Shown: piece by piece, positions 1-9,092 of the stretch
Numbering within the stretch: position 1 is the first letter of the stretch
Layout: every line of letters begins with the position of its first letter
Assembly (NCBI RefSeq): GCF_013376045.1
Contig: NZ_JABMJG010000013.1
Coordinates: 96,662-160,661, forward strand
Source: Variovorax sp. SG517
GTDB lineage: Bacteria; Pseudomonadota; Gammaproteobacteria; Burkholderiales; Burkholderiaceae_C
Length of the DNA stretch: 64,000 bases
Direction of reading: 5' to 3'
The notes under the pieces: generated by a model
What the model was told of the DNA's origin: nothing
Database searches by the model: none
Seen by the model: only the letters and a program-made list of their open reading frames with translations
Program-made: the position numbers and the translations under genes

Positions 1-544
1 CGAGCAGCCAGTTCTGGATGAGCCCGCTGATCAGCGCGTGCAGCCCCTGCGCGGCCACATGGCCCGGCACCGGCAGCTTGATGCGGCCGCGGCGCGCGGC
101 CATGCGCAGGGCTTTCTCGAAATCGGTCACGCAGGCGTTGCGTGCGTCCAGGTGGCGCTGCTGCACCGAGGCCATGTCGTGCGTGTACTCGACCTTGTGG
201 GTGGCGATGTCGAACACGCGGCGCACCTGCGGGTCGGTGGTCATGAGGGTGAGCGCGTGCACCATGCCCTCCTCGATCTCGGCCAGCGGGTCCTCGACGT
301 TGGGAGCGGTCGCGGCCGCCCTCGGCGTGGTCTCCAGCGGCAGGATGACGCGCTCCATCATCGCGTTGAAGAGATCGGCCTTGTCCTTGAAGTGCCAGTA
401 GATGGCGCCGCGCGTCGCGCCGGCCTGCTGCGCGATCTGCTGCAGCGTGGTCTGCGAGACGCCTTGCGCCTGAAACAGCAGCTCCGCGGCATCGAGCAAC
501 CGATGCCGCGTGGCCAATGCTTCTTCCTTCGTACGACGTGCCAC
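1..544 (-). CDS. TetR/AcrR-family repressor of the adjacent RND efflux operon (3' end outside window)
   Basis: One-component transcriptional repressor of the AcrR/TtgR group, expected to bind DNA as a dimer and to release it when a hydrophobic drug is bound. The N-terminus MARRTKEEALATR followed by the helix-turn-helix stretch ending GATRGAIYWHFKDK is typical of AcrR/TtgR. I chose the GTG at 544 because AGGAG lies 5 bases upstream; a TTG at 547 is too close to it. About 181 codons are visible and the C-terminal end is cut by the window edge. It is divergent from the efflux genes, and the operator-like palindrome at 609-630 sits between them. The ligand cannot be read from the sequence. Confidence 0.9.
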   Translation of the reverse strand, partial: MARRTKEEALATRHRLLDAAELLFQAQGVSQTTLQQIAQQAGATRGAIYWHFKDKADLFNAMMERVILPLETTPRAAATAPNVEDPLAEIEEGMVHALTLMTTDPQVRRVFDIATHKVEYTHDMASVQQRHLDARNACVTDFEKALRMAARRGRIKLPVPGHVAAQGLHALISGLIQNWLL

Positions 545-608
545 CAAGTCTCCTGATTTGTAAAGGCAACGCCCTCTATGTATCGTGGGGCCATTGCCTG
601 GCTGTCAC

Positions 609-630
609 TATACATCCATGAATGTATGTA
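609..630. promoter_or_regulatory. AcrR-type operator between repressor and efflux operon
   Basis: Inverted repeat with half-sites TACAT (611-615) and ATGTA (622-626), extended to about 7 bases on each side. Read on the minus strand it begins TACATACATT and closely resembles the 24-bp operator that AcrR binds upstream of E. coli acrAB. It lies in the 181-base divergent intergenic region and overlaps a minus-strand TATAGT (607-612) that could be the repressor's own -10. Repression of both directions is inferred. Confidence 0.7.
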
Positions 631-725
631 AACTAGCCGGCTTCCCCGATGGCCGACCTGGCTGTACAGGTTTCCGGTTCGCGCCGCGAGCCCGCCATCT
701 CCCGTCTTCGCATCAAAGGAATCGC

Positions 726-2027
726 ATGCCTCTCCTGCATGTCTCGCGCCAATCGTCCTTTTCGCCGCGCCTCGCGACCGTGGCCGCCATCGTCCTGCTG
801 GTCCTCGCGGGCTGCGGCAAGAGCGATGCGCCCGGAGGTCCGGGCGGCGGAGGCGGTGGCGGCGGCCATCCCGCGCCCGAAGTCGGCGTGGTCGTGGCCA
901 CGCCGACGGACGTCGGACTTGTTACCGAACTGCCCGGCCGCCTCGAAGCCTCCCGCATCGCCCAGGTCCGCGCCCGCGCATCGGGCATCCTGCTGAAGCG
1001 CGAATTCCGCGAAGGCAGCGACGTGAAGGCCGGCCAGCTGCTGTTCCGCATCGACCCGGCGCCGCTGGTGGCCGCCACCCAGAACGCGCAGGCCACGCTG
1101 GCGCGCGCCGAAGCCAACGCCGTGCAGGCCAAGGCCCTGGCCGAGCGCTACAAGCCGCTGGTCGAGGCCAATGCCGTGAGCAAGCAGGAATACGCGACCG
1201 CCGTGGCCTCCGCCAAGCAGGCCGAGGCCGACGTGGCCTCGGGCCGTGCGGCGCTGCAGACCGCCAAGATCAACCAGAGCTATGCCGACGTGACCTCGCC
1301 CATCGCGGGCCGCATCGGCCGCGCCCTCGTGACCGAAGGCGCGCTGGTGGGCCAGGGCGACGCCACCGAGCTCGCCGTGGTGCAGCAGATCAACCCGCTG
1401 TACGTGAACTTCACGCAGTCGGCCTCCGACGCCATGAAGCTGCGCCGCGCCGTGGCCGCCGGCCAGTACAAGCGCGCGAGCGGCGAGGAGGCCGCGACCA
1501 TCCGCGTGGTGCTCGAAGACGGCACCGACTATCCGCTCGAAGGCAAGCTGCTCTTCTCCGACCTCACGGTCGACTCCACCACCGGCCAGGTGACGCTGCG
1601 CGCCGAGGTGCCCAACCCCAAGGGCGAGCTGCTGCCCGGCCTGTACGTGCGCGTGAAGCTCGAGCAGGCCCAGGCCACCAACGCGATCACGGTGCCGCAG
1701 CAGGCCGTCACGCGCACGCAGCAGGGCGACACGGTGTCGGTGGTCGACAAGGACGGCAAGATCAGCAAGCGCACCGTCAAGATCAGCGCCGCCAAGGACA
1801 ACCAGTGGGTGGTGCTCGACGGCCTGAAGGCCGGCGAACAGGTGATGGTCGACGGCTTCCAGAAGCTGCAGATGATGCCGCCCGGCACGCCGGTGAAGGC
1901 CGTCCCGTGGACCAAGCCGAACCCCAACGGCGGCGCGCCCAAGCCCGCCGCCGAGGCAGCCGCGCCCGCGGCAGCCGCCTCCGCCGAGAAGGCTCCGGCC
2001 GACAAGGCCCCGGCCGAGAAGAAGTAA
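726..2027 (+). CDS. acrA: RND efflux periplasmic adaptor lipoprotein (AcrA/MexA type)
   Basis: Membrane fusion protein that links the inner-membrane pump to the outer-membrane channel. The start ATG at 726 has AAGGA 6 bases upstream and gives a 433-residue protein with a lipoprotein signal ending VLAGC (Cys30). A Gly-rich linker is followed by the biotinyl-lipoyl/hairpin region with alanine-rich helices (about residues 100-200), then the beta-barrel and membrane-proximal domains. The tail is low-complexity Ala/Pro/Lys. Length and domain order fit AcrA/MexA. First gene of a three-gene operon; acrB begins 18 bases downstream with its own AGGAG. Confidence 0.95.
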   Translation: MPLLHVSRQSSFSPRLATVAAIVLLVLAGCGKSDAPGGPGGGGGGGGHPAPEVGVVVATPTDVGLVTELPGRLEASRIAQVRARASGILLKREFREGSDVKAGQLLFRIDPAPLVAATQNAQATLARAEANAVQAKALAERYKPLVEANAVSKQEYATAVASAKQAEADVASGRAALQTAKINQSYADVTSPIAGRIGRALVTEGALVGQGDATELAVVQQINPLYVNFTQSASDAMKLRRAVAAGQYKRASGEEAATIRVVLEDGTDYPLEGKLLFSDLTVDSTTGQVTLRAEVPNPKGELLPGLYVRVKLEQAQATNAITVPQQAVTRTQQGDTVSVVDKDGKISKRTVKISAAKDNQWVVLDGLKAGEQVMVDGFQKLQMMPPGTPVKAVPWTKPNPNGGAPKPAAEAAAPAAAASAEKAPADKAPAEKK

Positions 2028-2045
2028 TCAGGAGCGCGCCCGCAA

Positions 2046-5000
2046 ATGGCCAAATTCTTTATCGACCGACCGATCTTCGCCTGGGTGATCGCACTGTTCA
2101 TCCTGGTGGTGGGCGGCGTGTCAATCACCCAGCTGCCGATCTCGCAGTACCCGCCGGTGGCGCCGCCCGCCATCGTGATCAACGTCGCCTACCCCGGCGC
2201 CTCGGCGCAGACGCTCGAGGACAGCGTGCTGTCCGTCATCGAGCGCGAGATGAACGGCTCGCCGGGCCTGATCTACATGGAATCGGTGGCCCAGGCCGAC
2301 GGCACCGGCTCCATCACGATCAGCTTCGAGCCCGGCACCAACGACGACCTCGCGCAGGTGGACGTGCAGAACCGGCTGTCGCGCGCGACGCCGCGCCTGC
2401 CCTCCGCCGTGACGCAGCAGGGCGTGCGCGTGGACAAGTCGCGCAACAACTTCCTGATGTTCGTGATGCTGTCCTCGGACAACCCGAACTTCGACCCGGT
2501 GGCGCTCGGCGACTACGCCGCGCGCAACGTCGTGCCCGAGTTGCAGCGCGTGGTCGGCGTGGGCCAGGCGCAGCTCTTCGGCTCCGAGAACGCGATGCGC
2601 GTGTGGGTCGACCCGGCCAAGCTGCAGGGCTTCAACCTGTCGGTGACCGACGTCAACAACGCCATCCGCGCGCAGAACGCGCAGGTGTCCTCGGGCACGC
2701 TGGGCGACCTGCCCAACATTCCCGGCCAGGCCATCGCGGCCACGGTGACGGTGAACGGCCAGCTGGCCAACGTCGAGCAGTTCAAGAACATCGTGCTGCG
2801 CGCCAACACCGACGGCTCGACCGTGCGGCTGAAGGACGTGGCGCGCGTGGAGCTCGGCGGCCAGTCGTACGCCACCTCGGCGCGCCTGAACGGCGTGCCC
2901 GCGGTCGGCGTCGGCGTGCAGCCCACGCCCAACGGCAACGCGCTGCAGTCGGCCAAGGCGATCCGCGCCAAGATGGCCGAGCTCGAGCGCTACTTCCCGC
3001 AGGGCGTGAAGTGGGCCATTCCGTACGACAGCTCGCGCTTCGTGCAGATCTCGATCACCGAAGTGGTCAAGACGCTGCTGGAAGCCGTGGCACTGGTGTT
3101 CGTGGTGATGTTCCTGTTCCTGCAGAACTGGCGCTACACGATCATCCCCACCATTGTGGTGCCGATCGCGCTGCTGGGCACCTTCGCCTCGCTGCTGGCG
3201 CTGGGCTTCTCGATCAACGTGCTGACCATGTTCGGCATGGTGCTGGTGATCGGTATCGTGGTGGACGACGCCATCGTGGTGGTGGAGAACGTCGAGCGCA
3301 TCATGAGCGAAGAGGGGCTCTCGCCGCTCGAAGCCACGCGCAAGGCCATGAGGCAGATCTCCGGCGCCATCATCGGCGTGACGGTGGTGCTGATCTCGGT
3401 GTTCGTGCCGCTGGCCTTCTTCGCGGGCTCCACCGGCAACATCTACCGCCAGTTCTCGGCGGTGATGGTGGCCTCGATCGCCTTCTCGGCCTTCATGGCG
3501 CTGTCGCTCACGCCGGCGCTGTGCGCCACGCTGCTCAAGCCGGTGGAAGCGGGCCATCATCACGAGAAGACCGGCTTCTTCGGCTGGTTCAACCGCGGCT
3601 TCTCCCGCACGGCCAAGGGCTATGAAGGCGTGGTCGCGCGCATCCTGCGCCGCGCCGCGCGCTACCTCGTGATCTACGTCGCGATCATCGGCGCGGTGGT
3701 GTTCACCTACACCCGCCTGCCGAGCTCCTTCCTGCCGCAGGAAGACCAGGGCAACATCATCGTGAACGTGCAGCTGCCGCCGGGCGCCACGCAGGAGCGT
3801 GCGCTGTCGGTCATGCAGCAGGTCGAGGGCTTCATCCTGAAGCAGCCCGAAGTGCAGAGCATGGTGGGCGTGATGGGCTTCAGCTTCTCGGGCCAGGGCC
3901 AGAACGCGGGCCTCGCCTTCGTGACGCTGAAGGACTGGGAAGAGCGCAAGGACCCGGCCCACTCGGCCAGCGCGCTGGCCGGCCGTGCCTTCGGCGCGCT
4001 CTCGGGCATCCGCGACGCCTTCATCTACCCGCTGAGCCCGCCGCCCATTCCCGAACTGGGCAACGCCAGCGGCTTCAGCTTCCGGCTGCAGGACCGCTCG
4101 GGCGCGGGCCACGACGCGCTGATCGCCGCGCGCAACCAGCTGCTGGGCATGGCTTCGCAGAGCAAGGTGCTGGCGCAGGTCCGCCCCGACGGCCTGGAAG
4201 ACGCGCCGCAGCTGCAGATCGACATCGACCGCGACAAGGCCAACGCGCTGGGCGTGAGCTTCGACGCGATCAATGCGACGCTGTCGACCGCGCTGGGTTC
4301 GAGCTACATCAACGACTTCCCGAACCGCGGCCGACTGCAGCGCGTGGTGGTGCAGGCCGACGCCCCGGCGCGGATGCAGCCCGACGACCTGCTCAAGCTG
4401 AACGCCAGCAACACGCAGGGCCAGCCGGTGCCGCTGGCGTCCTTCGCGTCCACCAAGTGGGTGACGGGCGCCACGCAGACGGTGCGCTACAACGGCTATC
4501 CGGCGATCCGCATCAGCGGCGACGCCGCTCCGGGCCACAGCACGGGCGCGGCGATGGCCGAGATGGAGAAGCTCGCATCGCAGCTGCCCGCCGGCTTCGG
4601 CTACGAATGGACCGGCCAGTCGCGCGAGGAAAAGCTCGCCGGTTCGCAGGCCATCATCCTGTACGGCTTCGCGATCCTGGCGGTGTTCCTCTGCCTGGCC
4701 GCGCTGTACGAGAGCTGGTCGATCCCGCTGTCGGTGATCCTGGTGGTGCCGCTGGGCGTGCTGGGCGTGCTGGTGGCGACGATGCTGCGCGCGTATTCGA
4801 ACGACGTGTACTTCCAGGTGGGGCTGATCACCATCATCGGCCTCTCGGCGAAGAACGCCATTCTGATCATCGAGTTCGCGAAGGACCTGCAGGCGCAGGG
4901 CAAGGGCGTCATCGAGTCGGCGCTGGAAGCCGCCCACCTGCGGTTCCGCCCGATCGTCATGACCTCGCTGGCCTTCGGCCTGGGCGTGGTGCCGCTCGTG

Positions 5001-5213
5001 ATCGCCTCGGGCGCCGGCTCCGCAAGCCAGCGCGCCATCGGCACCGGCGTGCTCGGCGGCATGGTGACTGGCACCGCGCTGGCCGTGATCTTCGTGCCGG
5101 TGTTCTTCGTGGTGGTGCGCAGCCTGTTCAAGGGCAGCAAGCGCCAGCATGAAGCCGACAAGCGGCATGCCGAAGCCGCCGGCATCTCCGCCGAGGAAAC
5201 GAAACATGATTAA
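2046..5213 (+). CDS. acrB: RND multidrug efflux pump inner-membrane transporter (HAE1 family, AcrB type)
   Basis: Proton-driven trimeric pump that exports hydrophobic and amphiphilic compounds through the adaptor and outer-membrane channel. The 1055-residue length is the usual size. The N-terminus MAKFFIDRPIFAWVIALF is the HAE1 signature. The proton-relay residues are present: the Asp-Asp pair in TM4 (GIVVDDAIVVVENVERI) and the Lys in TM10 (SAKNAILIIEFAKDL). Two large periplasmic loops follow TM1 and TM7 as expected. Its last codons overlap the oprM start by 8 bases, which favours translational coupling. Confidence 0.97.
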   Translation: MAKFFIDRPIFAWVIALFILVVGGVSITQLPISQYPPVAPPAIVINVAYPGASAQTLEDSVLSVIEREMNGSPGLIYMESVAQADGTGSITISFEPGTNDDLAQVDVQNRLSRATPRLPSAVTQQGVRVDKSRNNFLMFVMLSSDNPNFDPVALGDYAARNVVPELQRVVGVGQAQLFGSENAMRVWVDPAKLQGFNLSVTDVNNAIRAQNAQVSSGTLGDLPNIPGQAIAATVTVNGQLANVEQFKNIVLRANTDGSTVRLKDVARVELGGQSYATSARLNGVPAVGVGVQPTPNGNALQSAKAIRAKMAELERYFPQGVKWAIPYDSSRFVQISITEVVKTLLEAVALVFVVMFLFLQNWRYTIIPTIVVPIALLGTFASLLALGFSINVLTMFGMVLVIGIVVDDAIVVVENVERIMSEEGLSPLEATRKAMRQISGAIIGVTVVLISVFVPLAFFAGSTGNIYRQFSAVMVASIAFSAFMALSLTPALCATLLKPVEAGHHHEKTGFFGWFNRGFSRTAKGYEGVVARILRRAARYLVIYVAIIGAVVFTYTRLPSSFLPQEDQGNIIVNVQLPPGATQERALSVMQQVEGFILKQPEVQSMVGVMGFSFSGQGQNAGLAFVTLKDWEERKDPAHSASALAGRAFGALSGIRDAFIYPLSPPPIPELGNASGFSFRLQDRSGAGHDALIAARNQLLGMASQSKVLAQVRPDGLEDAPQLQIDIDRDKANALGVSFDAINATLSTALGSSYINDFPNRGRLQRVVVQADAPARMQPDDLLKLNASNTQGQPVPLASFASTKWVTGATQTVRYNGYPAIRISGDAAPGHSTGAAMAEMEKLASQLPAGFGYEWTGQSREEKLAGSQAIILYGFAILAVFLCLAALYESWSIPLSVILVVPLGVLGVLVATMLRAYSNDVYFQVGLITIIGLSAKNAILIIEFAKDLQAQGKGVIESALEAAHLRFRPIVMTSLAFGLGVVPLVIASGAGSASQRAIGTGVLGGMVTGTALAVIFVPVFFVVVRSLFKGSKRQHEADKRHAEAAGISAEETKHD

Positions 5214-6648
5214 GAAATTCATTCCCACCGCACTGGCCGCGGCGATGCTGCTGGCCGGCTGCTCGCTGATCCCGACCTACGAGCGCCCCGCCGCGCCGGT
5301 GCCCACCACCTACCCGGGCGATCCGTCGCAGCCACCGGGCCAGGCGGCCGCCAACCTGCCCTGGCAGGACTTCTTCACCGACCCGCGCCTGGCGGGCCTG
5401 ATCCGCACGGCGCTCGCGAACAACCGCGACCTGCGCGTGTCGGTGCTCAACATCGAGCAGGCGCGCGCGCAGTTCCAGATCGAGCGCTCGAACCTGTTCC
5501 CCGCGCTCGGCCTGACAGGCACGGGCTCGCGCTCGAGCCCCAACGCCTACCAGGCGATCGACCCGAGCCAGGGCAGCGTGGCCTCTTCGTACAGCGTCAA
5601 CTTCGGCTTCACGGCCTGGGAGCTGGACTTCTTCGGCCGCATCCGCGCGCTGAAGGACCAGGCGCTGGCGCAGTACCTCGCCACGGACGAGACCCGCAAG
5701 GCGGTGCAGATCAGCCTGATCGCGTCGGTGGCCAACGGCTGGCTCACGCTGCTGGCCGACGACGAGCTGCTGGAGATCACGCGCCAGACGATGGTCACGC
5801 GCGAGGAGTCGGTGCGCCTGACCAAGATGCGCTTCGACAACGGCGTGTCGTCGGAGCTCGACTTCCAGGCCGCGAACTCGCTGCTGGAAACGGCGCGCGC
5901 CTCCTATGCGCAGCAGCAGCGCACCCGCGCGCAGGACGAGAACGCCCTCGCCCTGCTGCTGGGCGCGCCCGTGCCTGCCGACGCAACGGCCGGTGGCGCC
6001 AAGGGCCTGGAGGGCATCAAGCCGATGCCCGACGTGCCGGCCGGCCTGCCCTCCGACCTGCTGGCAGAGCGGCCCGACATCCGATCGGCGGAGCAGCAGC
6101 TGATAGCGGCCAACGCCAACATCGGCGCGGCGCGCGCGAACTTCTTCCCGCGCGTGTCGCTGACGAGCTCCATCGGCACCGCGAGCAGCGAGTTCTCGGG
6201 CCTGTTCGACCGCGGCTCCAAGGCGTGGTCGTTCGCGCCCACGGTGACGCTGCCGATCTTCGACGCCGGCCGCAACATCGCCACGCTCGACTCGGCCAAG
6301 GCCGGGCGCGAGATCGCGGTGGCGCAGTACGAGAAGTCGATCCAGACCGCGTTCCGCGAAGTGGCCGATGCGCTCGCGGGCCGCGCCACGCTGGGCGAGC
6401 AGGTGCGCGCGCAGCGTGCGCAGGCCGATGCGGAAGCCGTGCGCTTCAAGCTCTCCGACCTGCGCTACCGCAACGGCATCGCCAGCGCGCTCGACCTGCT
6501 CGACGCGCAGCGTTCGCTGTTCACGGCGCAGCAATCGGCGGTGACGACGCGCCTGCTGCAGCTGCAGAACCAGGTCACGCTCTACAAGACGCTGGGCGGC
6601 GGCTGGGCCACGCGCGACGGCGGCGAGGCTGCGGGCGGCAAGGGCTGA
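5206..6648 (+). CDS. oprM: Outer-membrane efflux channel lipoprotein (OprM/NodT family)
   Basis: Outer-membrane factor of the tripartite pump. The ATG at 5206 overlaps the end of the pump gene and gives 480 residues. The signal peptide ends LLAGC (Cys19), so it is lipid-anchored. It has two OEP repeats of the TolC fold; the first spans roughly residues 50-260 and the second 270-460. The sequence AERPDIRSAEQQL at the start of the second repeat is typical of the NodT/OprM family. It ends the operon; a hairpin lies about 30 bases past the stop. Confidence 0.95.
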   Translation: MIKKFIPTALAAAMLLAGCSLIPTYERPAAPVPTTYPGDPSQPPGQAAANLPWQDFFTDPRLAGLIRTALANNRDLRVSVLNIEQARAQFQIERSNLFPALGLTGTGSRSSPNAYQAIDPSQGSVASSYSVNFGFTAWELDFFGRIRALKDQALAQYLATDETRKAVQISLIASVANGWLTLLADDELLEITRQTMVTREESVRLTKMRFDNGVSSELDFQAANSLLETARASYAQQQRTRAQDENALALLLGAPVPADATAGGAKGLEGIKPMPDVPAGLPSDLLAERPDIRSAEQQLIAANANIGAARANFFPRVSLTSSIGTASSEFSGLFDRGSKAWSFAPTVTLPIFDAGRNIATLDSAKAGREIAVAQYEKSIQTAFREVADALAGRATLGEQVRAQRAQADAEAVRFKLSDLRYRNGIASALDLLDAQRSLFTAQQSAVTTRLLQLQNQVTLYKTLGGGWATRDGGEAAGGKG

Positions 6649-6675
6649 GACACCAAGGCGTCCCATAAGGGAGGT

Positions 6676-6697
6676 CCCTTGCCCCGGCCGGCAAGGG
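6676..6697. terminator. Hairpin after the efflux operon (possible terminator)
   Basis: Perfect 8-bp inverted repeat CCCTTGCC/GGCAAGGG with a 6-base loop, starting 27 bases after the oprM stop. No T-tract follows on the plus strand, so it is a weak candidate for intrinsic termination and might instead stabilise the 3' end of the mRNA. Confidence 0.4.
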
Positions 6698-6704
6698 CTC
6701 TCTC

Positions 6705-6710
6705 TATAAT
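6705..6710 (+). promoter_or_regulatory. -10 box ahead of cytochrome c5 gene
   Basis: Perfect TATAAT 55 bases upstream of the cytochrome start. The nearest -35-like TTGCCC (6679-6684) is 20 bases away, which is long, so the -35 assignment is uncertain. Confidence 0.4.
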
Positions 6711-6764
6711 CGCCGGTTGGTTAGGAAAAGCCCCCCGACGAGCCCCCGATAATTGAGGACGCGA

Positions 6765-7391
6765 ATGAGCGCAGACCCGCATTACCAGGCCACAGAAGAA
6801 GCCCACACCGGGCCGATCAAGAACCCGAAGCAACTGCTGCTCGCGGTATTTTTTTCCTTCATTGTCCCGATCCTGATCATCGTGGGTCTTGTCTCCTACG
6901 TGGTCTCGGGCAACAAGCCCGCCGGCACCGCCGAGGGCGACAACATGGCGCTGTACGGCGTGACCAAGGAAGCGCGCGACCGTGACGTGGCCGAGCGCCT
7001 CAAGAGGGTCGGCAGCATCGAGATCCGCGACGCCAACCGTCCGCTCGCAGCCGGCGAGGCCGTGTTCAAGGCCCAGTGCGTCGCCTGCCACGGAGCGCCC
7101 GGCATCCCCGGCGCCCCTCACCTGAACGACGCCGCAGCCTGGGGCCCGCGCATCGGCCAGGGCTATGCCACGCTGCTCGAACATGCCCTGAAGGGCAAGG
7201 GCGCCATGCCTCCACAGGGCGGCGGCGACTTCGAAGACCTCGAAGTGGGCCGTGCAGTGGTCTACATGGCCAACGCCGGCGGCGCCAAGTTCTCGGTGCC
7301 GGATCGCCCCGCTGCAGCAGCCGCGGCGCCCGCCGAAGGCGCTTCCGGCGCGGCTCCTGCCGCAGCAGCGGCCAGCGCGCCGGCCAAGTAA
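6765..7391 (+). CDS. Membrane-anchored class I cytochrome c (cytochrome c5 family)
   Basis: Monohaem periplasmic electron carrier held in the inner membrane by one N-terminal helix (about residues 23-47, VFFSFIVPILIIVGLVSYVV). The haem site CVACH is at residues 105-109 and the likely axial Met is in GKGAMPPQGG. The start ATG at 6765 has GAGG 6 bases upstream; total length is 208 residues. The C-terminal 30 residues are an Ala/Pro low-complexity tail. Single-gene unit with its own TATAAT and a strong terminator after it. A role in donating electrons to terminal oxidases is inferred from the family. Confidence 0.92.
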   Translation: MSADPHYQATEEAHTGPIKNPKQLLLAVFFSFIVPILIIVGLVSYVVSGNKPAGTAEGDNMALYGVTKEARDRDVAERLKRVGSIEIRDANRPLAAGEAVFKAQCVACHGAPGIPGAPHLNDAAAWGPRIGQGYATLLEHALKGKGAMPPQGGGDFEDLEVGRAVVYMANAGGAKFSVPDRPAAAAAAPAEGASGAAPAAAAASAPAK

Positions 7392-7417
7392 GCGTTTTCC
7401 CTGACCAGCAGAAAAAG

Positions 7418-7443
7418 AAAGCCGGCCCAGCGCCGGCTTTTTT
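7418..7443. terminator. Intrinsic terminator, probably bidirectional
   Basis: AAAGCCGGC, 5-base loop, GCCGGCTTTTTT: GC-rich stem followed by six T on the plus strand and by an A-rich flank that gives T-rich sequence on the minus strand. It lies between the convergent cytochrome gene and the minus-strand gene ending at 7448, so it can serve both. Confidence 0.9.
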
Positions 7444-7447
7444 GCAT

Positions 7448-8002
7448 TCAGCCGCTCGAAACGGCTTCGGCGTGGCGTTCGGCGGGGCTCAGCACGTGGC
7501 CGAAGCGCACGGGCAAGGTGCTGGCCTGCACGTTCTCGGGCGTCCACAGCCCCCGCTCCACGGCTTCCGCGGCGATGCCCACGTCCTGCGTGTGCACCAG
7601 CCCGAGCCCCAGCGGCGAGGCCAGATAGAGCCGTCCGTCCTCGTCGAGCAGGCAACCCGACACCGTGGCTGCCGCTCCCGTATGGGCGGTGACGGTGAAG
7701 CCGCCGCTCGCATCTTCGGCAACGCGCCACACCAGCGGCGAGGCCTCCAGTTCCACATACACACGCTGCGGCCCGTTCTGGAAGAACCACTGGCCCTCGT
7801 CGTCGTGCTCGTAGTTGCGGTGGATGAATTCGATCAGCTTGTCGTGCCGCAGCATCGAGCCCTTGGCCGTACGGAACGGGCCCTGCGCCTGGGTGCGATC
7901 GTCGCGCATGTACCAGTTGCCGCGCGCGTCCAAGCCGAGCCAGCCGTAGCAGTGCGGCACGTTGGGCCACTTGGCGAGCGCCTGTTTGACTATGTCGTCC
8001 AT
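7448..8002 (-). CDS. Conserved hypothetical protein (Burkholderiales type)
   Basis: 184 residues starting MDDIVKQALAKWPNVP. I recognise this as a conserved Comamonadaceae family but cannot name a function. It is Trp- and acid-rich, has no signal peptide or membrane segment, and contains repeated aromatic motifs (CYGWLGLDARGNWYMRDD, NYEHDDEGQWFFQNGPQRVYVELE). The start ATG at 8002 lies 4 bases after the stop of the upstream hydrolase gene, so the two are probably translated together. A DUF assignment would need a profile search. Confidence 0.75.
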   Translation of the reverse strand: MDDIVKQALAKWPNVPHCYGWLGLDARGNWYMRDDRTQAQGPFRTAKGSMLRHDKLIEFIHRNYEHDDEGQWFFQNGPQRVYVELEASPLVWRVAEDASGGFTVTAHTGAAATVSGCLLDEDGRLYLASPLGLGLVHTQDVGIAAEAVERGLWTPENVQASTLPVRFGHVLSPAERHAEAVSSG

Positions 8003-8006
8003 CGCG

Positions 8007-9092
8007 TCATTCTCTTCCCGGCGACAAGCCCCCACCGTCAGCGGAAGCGCCGCCGTGCAGTTGCAGCCAGCCGCCGACCTGTTCCGGCATGCCCCGTACA
8101 TGCCCCGGCGGCAGCCCCATCGGAAAGCCGACGTGCCCGCCGTGCTCGGGCTGCCACAGCGTGACGTGCGAACCGACCTCGGCGGGCTTCGGCAGGCTGT
8201 ATGCCGGAATGAACGGATCGTTGCGCGCGTTCACCACGAGGGCCGGCACGCGGATCGAGGCGAGGTGCGGCTTCGCCGAGCCCCGCGCCCAGTAGTCGTC
8301 GGCATCGCGAAAGCCGTGCAGCGGCGCGGTGAAGACGTTGTCGAACTCGTAGAGATTGCGCGACGACACCAGCCGCTCGCGGTCGAACAGGCCCGGAAAC
8401 TGCGCCAGCTTGGCCAGCGCCTTGGGCTTCATCGTCGAGAGGAACATGCGCGTGTAGACCAGCTTGTTGAAGCCTTTGCCGATGGCCTCGCCGCCCGCCG
8501 CGAGGTCGAGCGGCGCGCAGACCGAGGCAACGGCACTCACCACGCCCGAGGCGGTTTCGCCCGCTTCGCAAGCCCATCGCATCAGCGCATTGCCGCCCAG
8601 CGACACGCCCGCGGCCAGCACCGGACCTCCGCCCTTCTGGGCATGCTGCTCGCGCATGCGCGCGAGGATCCAGCCGATCTCCTCGAAGTCGCCCGAGTGG
8701 TAGGCGCGCGGCGCGAGGTTCATCTCGCCGCTGCAGCCGCGGAAATGAGGTACCGCGAAAGCCATGCCGCGCGAGGCCGCGAAGGTGGCGAAGGCTTCGG
8801 CGTAGTGGCTGCGCGAGGAGCCTTCGAGCCCGTGGAACAGCACCAGCAGCGGCCTCGCGCCGGGCATCGGGGCATCGACGAAATCGACGTCGATGAAGTC
8901 GGCACCGTCCGGCGTCGACCAGCGTTCGCGCCGGTAGACCGGGGCCGGCCCGTCGAAGCGCCGGGCATAGAGCGCAGCCCAGATGGTCTGCAGGTTGCCG
9001 CCGGGCAGCCAGGGCGGCGCGGCGTAGTCCATCGACTGAAGAGAAGTTCCGGCAACGGCAGCCGGAGAAAAGGAAGCGGCGGGAGAAAGCAT
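8007..9092 (-). CDS. Alpha/beta-fold hydrolase, YheT/ABHD1-3 group
   Basis: Cytoplasmic serine hydrolase of the YheT (UPF0017) type; the family is linked to esterase activity on lipid-like substrates, substrate unknown. The N-terminal signature PPWLPGGNLQTIWAAL is diagnostic. The nucleophile elbow is GVSLGGNAL, and the C-terminal His lies in EHGGHVGFP. 361 residues from the ATG at 9092. That ATG overlaps the stop of the upstream SnoaL-like gene by one base (TGATG), which indicates translational coupling. Middle gene of a three-gene minus-strand operon. Confidence 0.9.
   Translation of the reverse strand: MLSPAASFSPAAVAGTSLQSMDYAAPPWLPGGNLQTIWAALYARRFDGPAPVYRRERWSTPDGADFIDVDFVDAPMPGARPLLVLFHGLEGSSRSHYAEAFATFAASRGMAFAVPHFRGCSGEMNLAPRAYHSGDFEEIGWILARMREQHAQKGGGPVLAAGVSLGGNALMRWACEAGETASGVVSAVASVCAPLDLAAGGEAIGKGFNKLVYTRMFLSTMKPKALAKLAQFPGLFDRERLVSSRNLYEFDNVFTAPLHGFRDADDYWARGSAKPHLASIRVPALVVNARNDPFIPAYSLPKPAEVGSHVTLWQPEHGGHVGFPMGLPPGHVRGMPEQVGGWLQLHGGASADGGGLSPGRE

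Noticed and set aside
558..582. TTGTAA...TATGTA as a plus-strand promoter
   Set aside because: Spacing is 13 bases, too short for sigma-70.
594..614. TTGCCT...TATACA as the acrA promoter
   Set aside because: Spacing of 9 bases between the hexamers is far from 17; no convincing plus-strand promoter could be placed in the region.
2121..5228. 1035-codon open frame antisense to the efflux pump gene
   Set aside because: Its product is His/Arg/Ala-rich low-complexity sequence without domains, while the plus strand encodes a textbook RND pump; it is a shadow caused by high GC content.
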